Positions 1 through 9,347 of a stretch of DNA of 64,000 bases are shown piece by piece. The DNA is from Halorubrum sp. DM2 (GTDB lineage: Archaea > Halobacteriota > Halobacteria > Halobacteriales > Haloferacaceae). The notes under the pieces were generated by a model, which was not told where the DNA came from, did not search any database, and worked only from the letters and a program-made list of their open reading frames with translations. A program made the position numbers and the translations under genes. Numbering within the stretch: position 1 is the stretch's first letter; every line of letters begins with the position of its first letter. The DNA is taken from the NCBI RefSeq assembly GCF_901686465.1, contig NZ_LR594487.1, positions 964,894-1,028,893 on the forward strand, in the 5' to 3' direction.

Positions 1-107
1 TCGACGCCGAAGCGCTGATCGGGTTCGTCGCGATCCTCGCCGGCTTCCTCGTCTTGGAACGGCGAGAGATCGCCGACTACGTCGGTCTCGATCGGCTGTC
101 GGGGTAG
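1..107 (+). CDS. C-terminal end of an unidentified protein (partial)
   Basis: The window opens inside a plus-strand gene that reads in frame from base 3 and stops at TAG 105-107. The visible 34 residues contain one hydrophobic stretch (LIGFVAILAGFLVL) followed by a short charged tail, so the protein probably ends with a membrane helix and a cytoplasmic tail. The family cannot be named from this fragment. Confidence 0.6.
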   Translation, partial: DAEALIGFVAILAGFLVLERREIADYVGLDRLSG

Positions 108-148
108 CAATTCGCAGAAGGACAGCGCCGCCGTCCGCGAGGCTTCGC

Positions 149-727
149 TTAGCCCTCGATGTCCTGACTCAGCCCCGCGCGTAGGTCGCGGCCGAAGTAG
201 TGTCCGAGCAGCGCCAACAGCAGGCCGACGCCCCCGCCGACGGCGACGAGCGGGAGCCCCCACTGCGAGAGGTAGTCGATCCCGATCGGGAGGAAGCCGA
301 CGCCGAGGACGCTCGTCACCGCGCTCACCGCCCCCGCCGCGGCCCCCGCGACTCCGGTCTCCGCGTACCGGCGCGTCGACGCGACGAGGCCGAACAGGAA
401 CGCGGCGACGAACACGCCGCCCGCGGTCCCGATCGTCCCGCCGATGAGCGGGATCAGGCTCCCGGCGAAGACGCCGACCGCGACCGCAAGCAGTGCGAGC
501 GCGAAAGCCTTCCCGGAGAACCACCGGCCGGAGACGCCGACCCTGCCGGTGTCCCCGGCGGCCCCCGCGCTCCGCTCGGCGTTCGTCCCGCTCGGTTCGG
601 CGGTCGCGGGGCCGTCCGGTTCGGCGGCTGAGTCCCCCTCGCTGTCCGCGAGATCGTCGTCGAGGAGGTCGTCGAGGTCGTCCATCGGGTCGCCATCGGA
701 CGACTCGCGCTCCTTGGAGGGTTGCAT
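149..727 (-). CDS. Small integral membrane protein with acidic N-terminus
   Basis: 192-aa hypothetical membrane protein. I chose the ATG at 727 (MQPSKERESS) rather than a longer in-frame start because the extra upstream residues are basic and low-complexity. Residues 1-70 are acidic and Asp/Ser-rich (MDDLDDLLDDD), typical of a haloarchaeal cytoplasmic tail. The rest forms about four Gly/Ala-rich membrane segments, such as FALALLAVAVGVFAGSL and GVFVAAFLFGLVAS. I cannot assign a family; nothing in the neighbourhood indicates a function. Confidence 0.7.
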   Translation of the reverse strand: MQPSKERESSDGDPMDDLDDLLDDDLADSEGDSAAEPDGPATAEPSGTNAERSAGAAGDTGRVGVSGRWFSGKAFALALLAVAVGVFAGSLIPLIGGTIGTAGGVFVAAFLFGLVASTRRYAETGVAGAAAGAVSAVTSVLGVGFLPIGIDYLSQWGLPLVAVGGGVGLLLALLGHYFGRDLRAGLSQDIEG

Positions 728-850
728 ACCGGAGCGTTCGGCCCCGCGGACTTGGCTTTTGTGCCGTCCGTCGTCGCGCGGTGGCGTGTGACGCGGTACC
801 GGTCGCCGTTTCACCGGAAACGAGGTGTCCGATTCGGATCGTCTCGGCGC

Positions 851-1273
851 TTACTCGCGGTTCGCCGACTCCGCGTTTGCGTTCGCTGTGTCCGCCGTCT
901 CCGCATCCTCCTCCGAGCTCGACCGCCGCCCGCCCCACACGCGCTTGGCGACGAGCGCGACCGTCATCGGCCGGTCGACCGCGATCTGACAGGAGAGCCG
1001 CGGATAGCCGAACCGGTCGGCGAGCCGGTCGTGCCAGTGGTCGGTCGGCGGCCCCTCTCGGACGCGGACCCCGCAGGTGGCACACAGCCCTCGCCCGCCG
1101 CAGTTCAGTCGGCGTGTCGCGGGCGCGTACGGCGACAGCCCGGCGTCGAGCAGGACTCGTCTGAGGTTCCGCCCCGGTTCGACGTCGAGTTCGACCCGGT
1201 CGTCGCCGTCGACGACGACGACGAGGGGGACCAGCCCGTCGTCCTTCCCACCGGTGGCGTCGCCTTCGGTCAT
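851..1273 (-). CDS. 2Fe-2S ferredoxin-like electron carrier
   Basis: 140-aa ferredoxin-fold protein. From the ATG at 1273 the cluster ligands read C58-x5-C64-x2-C67-x27-C95 (core CGGRGLCATC, then LSCQ), the pattern of a 2Fe-2S centre. The x5 spacing between the first two cysteines is the adrenodoxin-like or CGGxGxCG form rather than the plant form. About 35 disordered acidic residues follow the last ligand. It presumably passes electrons to an unidentified cytoplasmic partner. The gene is divergent from the biotin ligase next door and looks monocistronic. Confidence 0.85.
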   Translation of the reverse strand: MTEGDATGGKDDGLVPLVVVVDGDDRVELDVEPGRNLRRVLLDAGLSPYAPATRRLNCGGRGLCATCGVRVREGPPTDHWHDRLADRFGYPRLSCQIAVDRPMTVALVAKRVWGGRRSSSEEDAETADTANANAESANRE

Positions 1274-1350
1274 CGCCGGCCCTTCGCGCGCCGGACACAA
1301 AGCGTCCGGGACCCGGAACGGCTTTCGGCGCGGGCGTCGCAACGGACGGT

Positions 1351-2334
1351 ATGGACACGCGGCGCGCGCTGCTCGACGCCCTCGCGGCCGACGACGGTCC
1401 CGTCTCCGGGCCGGCCCTCGCGGAGTCGCTCGGCGTCTCGCGGGCGGCCGTCTGGAAGGCCGTCGAGGGGCTTCGCGAGGAGGGGTTCGCGGTCGAATCG
1501 ACGCCGAACGGGTACGTCCCCCCCGACGATCCGGGCTACTCCGGGCCGGGGGTCGCCTTCGGCCTCGACGCCCCATTCTCGGTGGAGTACCACGACCGGA
1601 TCGCGTCGACGAACGAGCGGGCGCGCGAGCTGGCGGCGGACGGCGCGACCGACGTCGCCGTAGTGGCCGACGAACAGACTGGAGGTCGGGGTCGTCTCGA
1701 CCGCGAGTGGGTGGCACCGAGCGGCGGCGTCTGGCTGTCGGTCCTGACGCGCCCCGACGTGCCGACGGCGCGCGCGCCGCTTTTCACTCTCGCGGCCGCG
1801 GTGGCGACGACCGACGCCGCCCGCGAGGCCGGCGTGGACGCGACGATCAAGTGGCCCAACGACGTGCTCGTCGGCGGCGACGCGGACGATTCGGAGCGTG
1901 ACGACGCCGCCGGCCGCGGCGGGCGCAAGCTGGCGGGAATCCTCACGGAGATGGAAGGGGAGGCCGACCGCGTCGGCTGGCTCGTCGTCGGCGTCGGCGT
2001 CAACGCCGACATCGACCCCGAGACGCTGCCCGAGGGCGCGACGTCGCTGTCGGCCGAGCGCGACGGTCCGGTCGACCGCCGCCGGTTCGCCGCGACGCTC
2101 CTCGAACGCTTCGCGGAGCTGACGGCCTCGCCCGAGGCGCTCGACCGGATCCTTCCCGCGTGGCGCGAGCGGGCGAGCACGCTCGGCCGACGCGTCCGCG
2201 TCGACACCGCGGACGGCTCCGTGGAGGGGACCGCGGTCGACGTCGCGGAGCCGGGTGCGCTCGTGGTCGAGACCGACGAGGGCCGGCGACGCGTCCACGC
2301 GGGCGACTGCGAACACCTGCGCGACGCGGAGTGA
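1351..2334 (+). CDS. birA: Bifunctional biotin-protein ligase / biotin repressor
   Basis: 327-aa BirA-type enzyme. An N-terminal winged helix (about residues 5-46, ALAESLGVSRAAVWKAVEGL) precedes the catalytic BPL/LplA/LipB domain. The biotinyl-AMP loop is GRGRLDREW (112-120) and the catalytic-core KWPND is at 166-170. A small C-terminal SH3-like domain is consistent with residues 275-327. It activates biotin with ATP and attaches it to carboxylase carrier lysines; the HTH suggests it also represses biotin genes, although none is in view. Length is normal for class II BirA. Confidence 0.93.
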   Translation: MDTRRALLDALAADDGPVSGPALAESLGVSRAAVWKAVEGLREEGFAVESTPNGYVPPDDPGYSGPGVAFGLDAPFSVEYHDRIASTNERARELAADGATDVAVVADEQTGGRGRLDREWVAPSGGVWLSVLTRPDVPTARAPLFTLAAAVATTDAAREAGVDATIKWPNDVLVGGDADDSERDDAAGRGGRKLAGILTEMEGEADRVGWLVVGVGVNADIDPETLPEGATSLSAERDGPVDRRRFAATLLERFAELTASPEALDRILPAWRERASTLGRRVRVDTADGSVEGTAVDVAEPGALVVETDEGRRRVHAGDCEHLRDAE

Positions 2335-2390
2335 GGCGGAGCGGGGGTCGACTGCGGCGCGCGGATCGGCTCCCGTTGGACGATACGCGA

Positions 2391-2966
2391 TCAGCCCGTC
2401 TCGGTCGCGTCGAGCGTCGATCGGGTCCCCGTCTCCGTTCCCGGCCCCGCTTCCGGTTCCGCTTCGGAGCCGGTCTCGGTTCTGGACCCCTCCGACTCCG
2501 CTGCCGACTCGGCCGCGACCGCGTCGTCGTCGCCGATCCGGACCGTCAACACCGGGACCGACGAGCCGCGGACGACCTTCTCCGCGACGCTACCGAGGAG
2601 CAGTCGGTCGATGCCGCCGCGGCCGTGGGTCCCCATCACGACCAGATCGCAGCCCGTCTCCTCGGCGTGCGTGATTATCTCGCGGCTGGGCGATCCCTCG
2701 ACGACGGCTGTCTCGACGTCGACGTCGCGGTCGGCGGCCAGCTCTCGCACCGTCGAGAGCGCCGCCTCGCCGTCGTCGTACAGGAGGTCGCCGACGCCCT
2801 CCCACGTCGTCTCCATCGGCATCCCGGCGTACCGCGCGGTGTCGACCACGTATATCGCCCGGACGGTCGCCCCGTGGACCGCGGCGAGGTCGAGCGCGTG
2901 GCACACCGCCAGCTCTCCCTCCGAGGAGCCGTCGGTCGGAACCAGAATTCGGTTGTATAGGGGCAT
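2391..2966 (-). CDS. Universal stress protein, UspA family
   Basis: 191-aa cytoplasmic Usp-fold protein. It starts MPLYNRILVPTDGSS; an ATG 15 nt upstream (2981) is possible, but this start gives the usual family N-terminus. The ATP-binding signature G-x2-G-x9-G-S is present (GTHGRGGIDRLLLGSVAEKV), so it belongs to the nucleotide-binding class. The last 45 residues are a low-complexity Glu/Thr/Ser tail outside the Usp fold. Precise roles of haloarchaeal Usps vary and none is indicated here. Confidence 0.9.
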   Translation of the reverse strand: MPLYNRILVPTDGSSEGELAVCHALDLAAVHGATVRAIYVVDTARYAGMPMETTWEGVGDLLYDDGEAALSTVRELAADRDVDVETAVVEGSPSREIITHAEETGCDLVVMGTHGRGGIDRLLLGSVAEKVVRGSSVPVLTVRIGDDDAVAAESAAESEGSRTETGSEAEPEAGPGTETGTRSTLDATETG

Positions 2967-3136
2967 GTTCACGTGTACCATATATCCGACGACTGATAAC
3001 CCTTTGCGGTTCTTGCCGGTTCTTCGCGATCGTCCGAGAACGCTTCCGCTCCTACTGCGTGCGCGGCGCTAACGTCGTCGCGCAAGCCGGCGCGCCAAGG
3101 CACGCGTTTATCATCCGTCCCGCCGATGATGGAGGT

Positions 3137-3394
3137 ATGCCCGAGGAAATCCATCTGTCCCGAGTCGAATCGGCGCTCGAAGACCACGCGTACCCCGCCG
3201 ACCGCGAGCCCCTCGCCGAATCGTTCGCGGGCACGACGGTGCTTTTCGCCGACGGCGAGGGCGACTTGGGTGACCTGCTCGCGGACGTCGATCAAGAGAC
3301 CTTCGAGAGCGCGGCCGACGCGTTCGCGGCGCTCCAGAACGTCCTCCCGATCGAGGCGGTCGGCGAGCCCGGCCAATCCGACGGCGACGCCTGA
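3137..3394 (+). CDS. DUF5789 family small protein
   Basis: 85-aa acidic protein of the DUF5789 family, common in haloarchaea and of unknown function. Recognisable features are the start MPEEIHLSRVESALEDHAYP, the central TVLFADGEGDLGDLLADVDQ and the C-terminal LPIEAVGEPGQSDGDA. The ATG at 3137 is supported by a GGAGG at 3131-3135 and by a TATA-like TTTATCAT about 30 nt upstream. It lies just before ychF but is probably transcribed on its own. Confidence 0.85.
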   Translation: MPEEIHLSRVESALEDHAYPADREPLAESFAGTTVLFADGEGDLGDLLADVDQETFESAADAFAALQNVLPIEAVGEPGQSDGDA

Positions 3395-3495
3395 CCGAGC
3401 CGGGAATCGTTCTCGACGCGCCGCCGTTCGTCACCGACACCCACGCCACGGCGCGTCTCGCATCGCTTTTGCCGCCGCGTCGCCCAGTACGGGTA

Positions 3496-4698
3496 ATGAG
3501 TTACCGGATCGGACTCGTCGGCAAGCCCTCCGTGGGGAAGTCGACGTTCTTCAACGCCGCGACCATGAACGACGTACCCGAGGGCGCGTACCCGTTCACT
3601 ACGATCGACCCGACCGTCGGCGAGGCGTACGTCCGCGTCGACTGCGCCGCTCCCGAGTTCGACGAGACCTGTACGCCGAGCGTCGGCGTCTGCCGCGAGG
3701 GGACCCGCTTCGTGCCCGTGAAACTCGTCGACGTGGCGGGGCTGGTCCCGGGCGCGCACGAGGGGCGCGGACTCGGTAACCAGTTCCTCACCGACCTCAA
3801 CGAGACCGACGTGTTGATCCACGTCGTCGACTTCTCCGGGAAGACCGACATCGAGGGCGAGGCGACCGAGGGCCACGACCCGCGCGAGGACATCGACTTC
3901 TTGGAGGAGGAGCTCGACGCGTGGTACCTCGACGTGTTGGAGAAGGGCTTAGAGAAGTTCGAGACGCGGTATCACGGCGCTGACGCCGCCATCGAGGCGG
4001 AGCTTGCCGACCAGATGTCCGCGTTCGGGACCGACAAAGACCGGATGAAACGCACCATCCTCGCGCAGGACCTCGAACTCGACCCGGAGACGTGGGACGA
4101 GACGGACCGGATCGAACTGGCCCGCGAGATCCGGAAGCGCACAAAGCCGATGGTGATCGCCGCCAACAAGATGGACACGCCGGAGGCACAGGCCAACTGG
4201 GAGACGATTACGACGGACCCCGACTACGACCACCTCTCGTTCGTCCCCGCGAGCGCTCACGCCGAGAAGGCCCTGAAGAACGCCGACGACGCCGGCGTCG
4301 TCGACTACACGCCCGGCGCGAGCGACTTCGAGGTCGTCGGCGACGTCTCCGGTGAGCAGGAGGCGGGGCTCGACCGGATCGGCGAGTTCGTCTCCGAGTA
4401 CGAGGGGACGGGCGTTCAGGGCGCGCTCGAAGCCGCCGTCTTCGACGTGCTGGGTTGTATCGCCGTCTTCCCCGGATCCGCGAACGGGAGTAAAGACGAG
4501 AAGGGCGTCTTCCGCGACTGCTTCATCCTCCCCGAGGGGTCGACCACCGAGGACTTCGCGTACCACATCCACTCGGACATCGGCGAGGGGCTCCTCCACG
4601 GCACCGACTGCCGGAGCGGCCGACAGGTCGGGACCGACCGCGAACTCAGTCATCGCGACGTGATCGAACTGGTCTCGACGAACCAGGCCGCGCCCTGA
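3496..4698 (+). CDS. ychF: Redox-regulated ATPase YchF (Obg-like P-loop protein)
   Basis: 400-aa TRAFAC-class P-loop protein. The P loop is GKPSVGKST (9-17), the switch region is DVAGLVPGAHEGRG, and the base-recognition element is ANKMD. The coiled insertion and C-terminal TGS-like domain (SANGSKDEKGVFRDC onward) match the archaeal YchF/OLA1 branch, a ribosome-associated ATPase involved in stress responses. The ATG at 3496 (MSYRIGLVGKP) is chosen because longer in-frame starts add unrelated residues. It converges with the restriction/methylase gene, with a gap of only 4 bases. Confidence 0.93.
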   Translation: MSYRIGLVGKPSVGKSTFFNAATMNDVPEGAYPFTTIDPTVGEAYVRVDCAAPEFDETCTPSVGVCREGTRFVPVKLVDVAGLVPGAHEGRGLGNQFLTDLNETDVLIHVVDFSGKTDIEGEATEGHDPREDIDFLEEELDAWYLDVLEKGLEKFETRYHGADAAIEAELADQMSAFGTDKDRMKRTILAQDLELDPETWDETDRIELAREIRKRTKPMVIAANKMDTPEAQANWETITTDPDYDHLSFVPASAHAEKALKNADDAGVVDYTPGASDFEVVGDVSGEQEAGLDRIGEFVSEYEGTGVQGALEAAVFDVLGCIAVFPGSANGSKDEKGVFRDCFILPEGSTTEDFAYHIHSDIGEGLLHGTDCRSGRQVGTDRELSHRDVIELVSTNQAAP

Positions 4699-4702
4699 CC
4701 GG

Positions 4703-7700
4703 CTAAAACGGCGCGGTCCCGTCGCCGTCGCGCTCCGTCTCGGGATCGAACCCGACTGTCGGAACCGGATCGTTCCCTCCGGCCTCCGCAACCGCGTCCG
4801 GTACTGGCTCGTACTCGTCCGGACCGTGCCGGGCGAACTCGCTGTCGTACGTCTGGAGGTACCGGACCTGTTCTGGACTCAGTCCGTATATCGAGCCGAG
4901 AAGGAACTCGACCTCGTCGACGACTGCTTTCACGCCGCGTTCTCCCCGATAGTCGATGTCTCCGCTCGACTCGACGTGCCGGCTCAGTCCCGCTTCGAGG
5001 AGGTCGGCGTAGTGCCGAATCAGCGGCCGCCAAGGGGCGACCGCTGACCGCGCCGGGACCGGGAACCGCCGGAACCGACCCTTCCCGAAGTCCTGCATGT
5101 TCCCGTAGGTCATGTGGTAGCCGTACAGCAGCGAGCTGTTCGCCGCCAGATACGCGAAGTCGCGCGCCGTCTCGGTCGGGAAGCAGTACTCTTTCATGTT
5201 GTTCAGGTCGTCGCCGCCCCTGGTCGCCACCAGCCAGTAGTTGAACGAGCGGCGGTGACGGACGCGGTGCGGCGACTCGTCGACCTCCCAGTCGCCGAGC
5301 GTCCTCGGCGCGTCGGAGAGCGCTTCGAGGACGCCGCGTTTCGTCTCGCCGCCCACCTTCGGAAACACGTCGAACTCGCTCCCCGGATCGCCTCCGATCC
5401 GATCGCGGAGGACCAAGTCGGCCGCCGGGCTCAGATCGTGTGACTCGATCGTCGCCTCGCGCGACTCGTCGGTGAACCTGAGGAAGTCGCTCGACCGGAT
5501 GGATCCGGGAGACCCCTCCGAGCGCTCCGCGTCCCGGTCGCTCGCGCCGGCCGGCCGCCCGGTGATGATCGTCGGATTGATCTCGACGCGGCTCCCCGAG
5601 CGGTCGAACACCTGTGACGGGCGTCGGGCGAACGAGGATATCTCGGCGGATTCGAACCCGCCCACGATGAGGTCGTGTTCGGCCCCTCGCTCGCTGCTCG
5701 ACAGCACGCCGACGGTCACGACGTTCCCGAAGAAGCCGTCCGGGGACAGGAGGTGGAGTTGGCGTTCGATGAAGTTCCCCGATATCTCGCCCCTCCGAAG
5801 TTCCTCGTAGCCGACGCCCGTCTCCATCGACGTCAGGAGGCGCTTCTCGCCGTCGGTCAGCAGGTCCCCGTATGGGGGGTTCCCGAGGACGACATCGAAA
5901 TCGAGCGCGTACCCCGAGTCGGTCTCCGCGACTGCCTCCGGAAACTCGGCGATCCAGTGGAACGGTCGGCCTTTGATCTCGGGTAAATCCAGCGGAAGCG
6001 GCTGTCGCTCGACCCGCGTGAAGACTATCCTCTCTTCGAGGACGGCTTCGAGGTCTCGAACGAGTCGTTCCGACGCCTCGTCGGACTGCGTTTTGAGTAC
6101 TCGCTCGCGCTCGCCCACGTCCAAGTTCGCCGTGGTCCCGGTGTGGAATACGTCGAAGCCGGCGGCTTCGAGGGTCGACTGCTGCCTGTCCGAGAACTCA
6201 CCACCCCCGGCCGGTCTCGCCTTAACGTGTTGAACGCTCGGAGACACGTTCTCGGAGTCCGGTATCGACTCGACGAGCCGACGGAGCTCCTCGCGGCTCT
6301 CGACGTCTTCGTCCAGCGTCGTCTCGGACAGCAGCGAGACGTACTTCTCGTCGAGTTCCGGCCGGATCTCCTCGGCTAACAGGTCGCTGATCTCGTCGCG
6401 AGTGTCGGCGTCGACGTCGGCGTCGAACTTGTACGCCAGTCGCCGTTCCTCGAGTTCTGCGATGTCGTCGTTCCAGACCTCGGTTCGGCTCGTGTCGCCG
6501 GTGACGGGGAACCCGACCAGCGCGTTCCCGCGGACGACGTTCGCGTCGACGTTCGGGAGCTGCGCGTACGACTCTTCCCACCCGTTGTCCTCGATTACTT
6601 TGAGCCACACGCGGAGGCGGGCGATCTCGGTTGCGGCCTCGTGAACGTCGACGCCGAAGACGCCGGTCAGCGCGAGTTCCCGTTTCGCCTCGTACCGTCG
6701 CCCTGCGGACGGCTCGTCACCGTCGTTGAGGCCGGTGAGCAGCTTGATCTGTGCGCGGTGTAACCGGTCCACGGCCGCCGTGAGGAAGTGGCCGGAGCCG
6801 CAGGCGGGGTCGACAACCCGGAGGTCCGTGACGCGCTTCAGTGCCGCCGCGATCACGTTCGGTTCGTCGAACGGGACCGCGACCTCTACGGACCCCTCGT
6901 CCCGCCGAAGGACGAGTCGCTCCCGCGCCGCGAAGTGGTCGAGTATCCCTCCCAGGTTCAGACGGTCCAAGCGGCTCCGAACGACCGCCCGCTCGTCCGC
7001 GTCGTCGAACCGATCGAGGAGGGCGTCGACGACGGCCGCCTCGATCGCCGGTTCGACGGTGCGCTCCGTTATCCGTTCCGTGACGTCCGGCGGCGTGTAT
7101 ATGGCTCCGAGTTCCTTCTTCTGTAGCCCCACGTCGGGCTTCGCGCCGAGGTGGTTGATCACCTTCTCGAAGACGGTGCCGATGACCGACGGATCGAGGG
7201 TCTCGTTCGTCGTCTGTGGGCTCCCTCCTTCTGCGATACCCTCGATAAGCTCCGAGATGATCCGCTTCAAGATTCCGTCTTCGACGTCGTACGCCGCCTC
7301 GTTCGGAACGGCGGACCGGAACAGCCCGTCGTTGAGACACGGGACCCGATCGCGCCGCGAGTCCGGATCTCGGAGGTCCGGTGGTCGCTCCCGTTTCGGC
7401 GTGTTCAACAGGTCGGCGAACAGCGGTCGGATCTCGGACTCATACAGGCTCCCCGGCGGGTCCGACGCCTCGTACCGCTCGACTCGGGCGGCCAGAAAGC
7501 CGCGTTCGATCCCGTCGACTTCCCGCTCTTCGAGGACTCTGAGGAAGAGCAGTCGATTGACGAGCGCGAGCGCGAACCGCCGCCGTTCGGACTCCGGGGT
7601 CGACTCGTCCGGCGGCGAGACCGACGCGAGGAGGTTCGTCTCGAACGAGTGTTCCGTCCCCTCGCCGAACAGCACCTCGACGTACCGGTCGTAGAACTCC

Positions 7701-8467
7701 TCGACGTTTCGTCGCCGCCGCTCCCGTCGCTCTCGGCGAGCCTGCCGCAGACGCCGGTCGAGGTTCGCGCGCCCGAACTGCGCGCCGAATCCGGCGGCCG
7801 TCCAGTCCGGCTCGCGTCGAGGGCTCGGGAGGCGGTCGCGCGCGGCCGCCGCGTCTCCGGAGCCGGACGCCGCCAGCCTAACCTCCTCCAGCGCGTCGCG
7901 GACGGCGTCGCCGTCGGCCTCCGCCCCGCTCGCGTCGACGTCCGCGGGAAGAACCACCTCGTCGAGGAACCCCGAGCCGACGGCCGCGGCCAGTAGCGCT
8001 TGCCGGGTGTCTATCGCGGCGACGACCGGAAACCGGGTGGTGTCCCCCCGCGCTTCGGCCCTGTGTAGCCGCCAGATGACCCCGTCCGTGGCGACGCCGT
8101 AGTCTTCGTCTCTGAACGGGCCGATCGACCCCTCGATGTCCTCGCTCGCCTCGGCTATCTCGCCTACCGGTCTCGTTTCACCGACAACCGGCGCGTCGGT
8201 GTTCGTGATCCGGAAGTCCGGAGCCGTCACGCTCGGTCCCGCCCAGTCCTTCGACGGATCGCTGAACCGGAGGTCGGCCGCTTCGAGCATCGGGCGCACG
8301 AGCGTCTCCTCGGTGAACGTCTCCGGTTCGCATCCGAGATCAAAATCGTCGAGGGATCGTTCGCCGGTGAGGATCGCTTCGAACGCCTGCGGGCCGACCT
8401 CGTCGTGAAGGTCGGTGACAAACGCCTCGAAGGCCGCTCGGATTGCCGGATTCGGCGAGTCGGTCAT
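4703..8467 (-). CDS. Eco57I-like type IIG restriction / DNA adenine methyltransferase
   Basis: 1254-aa single-chain restriction-modification protein. Residues 1-150 form a nuclease-like region in which PDF (83-85) and GETR (96-99) sit where related enzymes carry PD...ExK. The methylase domain has GAIYTPP (454-460), the AdoMet-binding DPACGSGHF (553-561) and the catalytic NPPY (863-866) of gamma-class N6-adenine methylases. The C-terminal 370 residues should carry target recognition and include the TaqI-like ending (RRFPVPARSAVAPW). It is a solitary gene without separate R or S subunits, as expected for type IIG or PglX-like enzymes. The Lys-to-Arg change in ExK could affect cleavage. Confidence 0.88.
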   Translation of the reverse strand: MTDSPNPAIRAAFEAFVTDLHDEVGPQAFEAILTGERSLDDFDLGCEPETFTEETLVRPMLEAADLRFSDPSKDWAGPSVTAPDFRITNTDAPVVGETRPVGEIAEASEDIEGSIGPFRDEDYGVATDGVIWRLHRAEARGDTTRFPVVAAIDTRQALLAAAVGSGFLDEVVLPADVDASGAEADGDAVRDALEEVRLAASGSGDAAAARDRLPSPRREPDWTAAGFGAQFGRANLDRRLRQARRERRERRRRNVEEFYDRYVEVLFGEGTEHSFETNLLASVSPPDESTPESERRRFALALVNRLLFLRVLEEREVDGIERGFLAARVERYEASDPPGSLYESEIRPLFADLLNTPKRERPPDLRDPDSRRDRVPCLNDGLFRSAVPNEAAYDVEDGILKRIISELIEGIAEGGSPQTTNETLDPSVIGTVFEKVINHLGAKPDVGLQKKELGAIYTPPDVTERITERTVEPAIEAAVVDALLDRFDDADERAVVRSRLDRLNLGGILDHFAARERLVLRRDEGSVEVAVPFDEPNVIAAALKRVTDLRVVDPACGSGHFLTAAVDRLHRAQIKLLTGLNDGDEPSAGRRYEAKRELALTGVFGVDVHEAATEIARLRVWLKVIEDNGWEESYAQLPNVDANVVRGNALVGFPVTGDTSRTEVWNDDIAELEERRLAYKFDADVDADTRDEISDLLAEEIRPELDEKYVSLLSETTLDEDVESREELRRLVESIPDSENVSPSVQHVKARPAGGGEFSDRQQSTLEAAGFDVFHTGTTANLDVGERERVLKTQSDEASERLVRDLEAVLEERIVFTRVERQPLPLDLPEIKGRPFHWIAEFPEAVAETDSGYALDFDVVLGNPPYGDLLTDGEKRLLTSMETGVGYEELRRGEISGNFIERQLHLLSPDGFFGNVVTVGVLSSSERGAEHDLIVGGFESAEISSFARRPSQVFDRSGSRVEINPTIITGRPAGASDRDAERSEGSPGSIRSSDFLRFTDESREATIESHDLSPAADLVLRDRIGGDPGSEFDVFPKVGGETKRGVLEALSDAPRTLGDWEVDESPHRVRHRRSFNYWLVATRGGDDLNNMKEYCFPTETARDFAYLAANSSLLYGYHMTYGNMQDFGKGRFRRFPVPARSAVAPWRPLIRHYADLLEAGLSRHVESSGDIDYRGERGVKAVVDEVEFLLGSIYGLSPEQVRYLQTYDSEFARHGPDEYEPVPDAVAEAGGNDPVPTVGFDPETERDGDGTAPF

Positions 8468-8648
8468 CCCGCCGCACGGGGACGCGCCGAGGACTCCGAG
8501 AGCTCCATTCGATACGGCCGTTCCGCCGGAGTCACCTTAGTGCTGCTGTTGGCGTCGATTTCGGCGGCTGAATTGGAGGATGTCAACGATCCCGCGTCGC
8601 TCGCTACGACGAAGCCGGCGCTGTGGCCGAGACCGTCGAAGCGCCAGC

Positions 8649-8942
8649 CACTCGATACGACGCAGTTGCTGCTTCGGACACGTCCACCGAAGCCCCAGCC
8701 GGGAGGGCTCCCGCGGCTCGTTGCGCTCCTCGTTCGTTCACTTCGTTCACTCACTGCGGTGCTTACGTCGCCGGGGTTCGCCCTCCCGACTGCCCCTTCG
8801 AATCCCGCCCCGCACAGCCCCGCACCACCGGAAGACGGTCCTGCTCGCTCGCGGCTCGCGGCTTCGCCGCCGTCGACCTCGCGCGGTGCTCCTCGCGGTC
8901 GCCACGGGCGACCGTTCGGAGGCACGCGCCACCGCACGGCGG
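8649..8942. repeat. Structured dispersed repeat, copy A
   Basis: The 559-base space between the methylase (8467) and ptsH (9027) has no convincing gene but holds this block of about 294 bp. It is clearly homologous, in inverse orientation, to 51225-51525. Shared stretches include CCACCGAAGCCCCAGCCGG (near 8684-8702), a CCCCTTCGAA-TCCCGCCCCGC block (near 8795-8815) and GCACGCGCCACCGCA (near 8922-8936). Internal arms GGGAGGGC (8701-8708) and GCCCTCCC (8780-8787) pair, and a GGTCGC/GCGACC hairpin lies near 8896-8914. Short ORFs in the block appear to be by-products of its composition. The stretch 8468-8648 holds nothing I can identify. Confidence 0.8.
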
Positions 8943-9026
8943 ATCACGTATCTCTCCGCTGTACCGACCACGCGAGCGATCCGCGACTCCGATCAGCTAT
9001 TACCGGTCGGGATCCAACGCCACGCC

Positions 9027-9347
9027 ATGGAACGAACCGTGACGGTCGAACCCGAGGCCGGACTCCACGCGCGACCCGCCTCGAAGCTGGTACAGACGGC
9101 GAACCGATTCGACGCCGACGTGTCGATCGGACGCGCCGCCGACGGCGACGGCGGACTCGTCCGCGCCGACAGCATGCTCTCGGTGAGCGGGCTGAACGTC
9201 GAACACGGCGAGTCGGTCCGCGTGGTCGCCGAGGGCCCGGACGCCGGGGCGGCGCTGGACGCGGTCTGCGACCTGCTCACGAGTCCGGTGGAGGAGGACG
9301 CCGGGGAGGGCACTGCGACCGACGGCGACGCGGAGGACGCCCCGTGA
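9027..9347 (+). CDS. ptsH: Phosphocarrier protein HPr
   Basis: 106-aa HPr of the phosphotransferase system. The phosphorylated His14 sits in AGLHARPASKL, followed by the ADSMLSVSGLNVEHG segment that corresponds to the regulatory-Ser and helix-2 region. It accepts phosphate from Enzyme I and passes it to an EIIA-type domain, here most likely DhaM. Residues after about 88 form an acidic tail (VEEDAGEGTATDGD) that is extra relative to bacterial HPr. The ATG at 9027 lies about 30 nt after a TATA-like CTATTACC, consistent with a leaderless transcript. The stop overlaps the Enzyme I start (GTGA). Confidence 0.95.
   Translation: MERTVTVEPEAGLHARPASKLVQTANRFDADVSIGRAADGDGGLVRADSMLSVSGLNVEHGESVRVVAEGPDAGAALDAVCDLLTSPVEEDAGEGTATDGDAEDAP

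Noticed and set aside
8795-8815. TTCGAATCC in repeat copy A looks like a tRNA T-loop
   Set aside because: The flanking bases do not pair as a T stem, and no acceptor, D or anticodon arm can be built around it.
8405-9343. A long frame upstream of Enzyme I that would extend it by about 300 residues
   Set aside because: It crosses the dispersed repeat and the ptsH gene in another frame; the GTG at 9344 gives the normal Enzyme I N-terminus.
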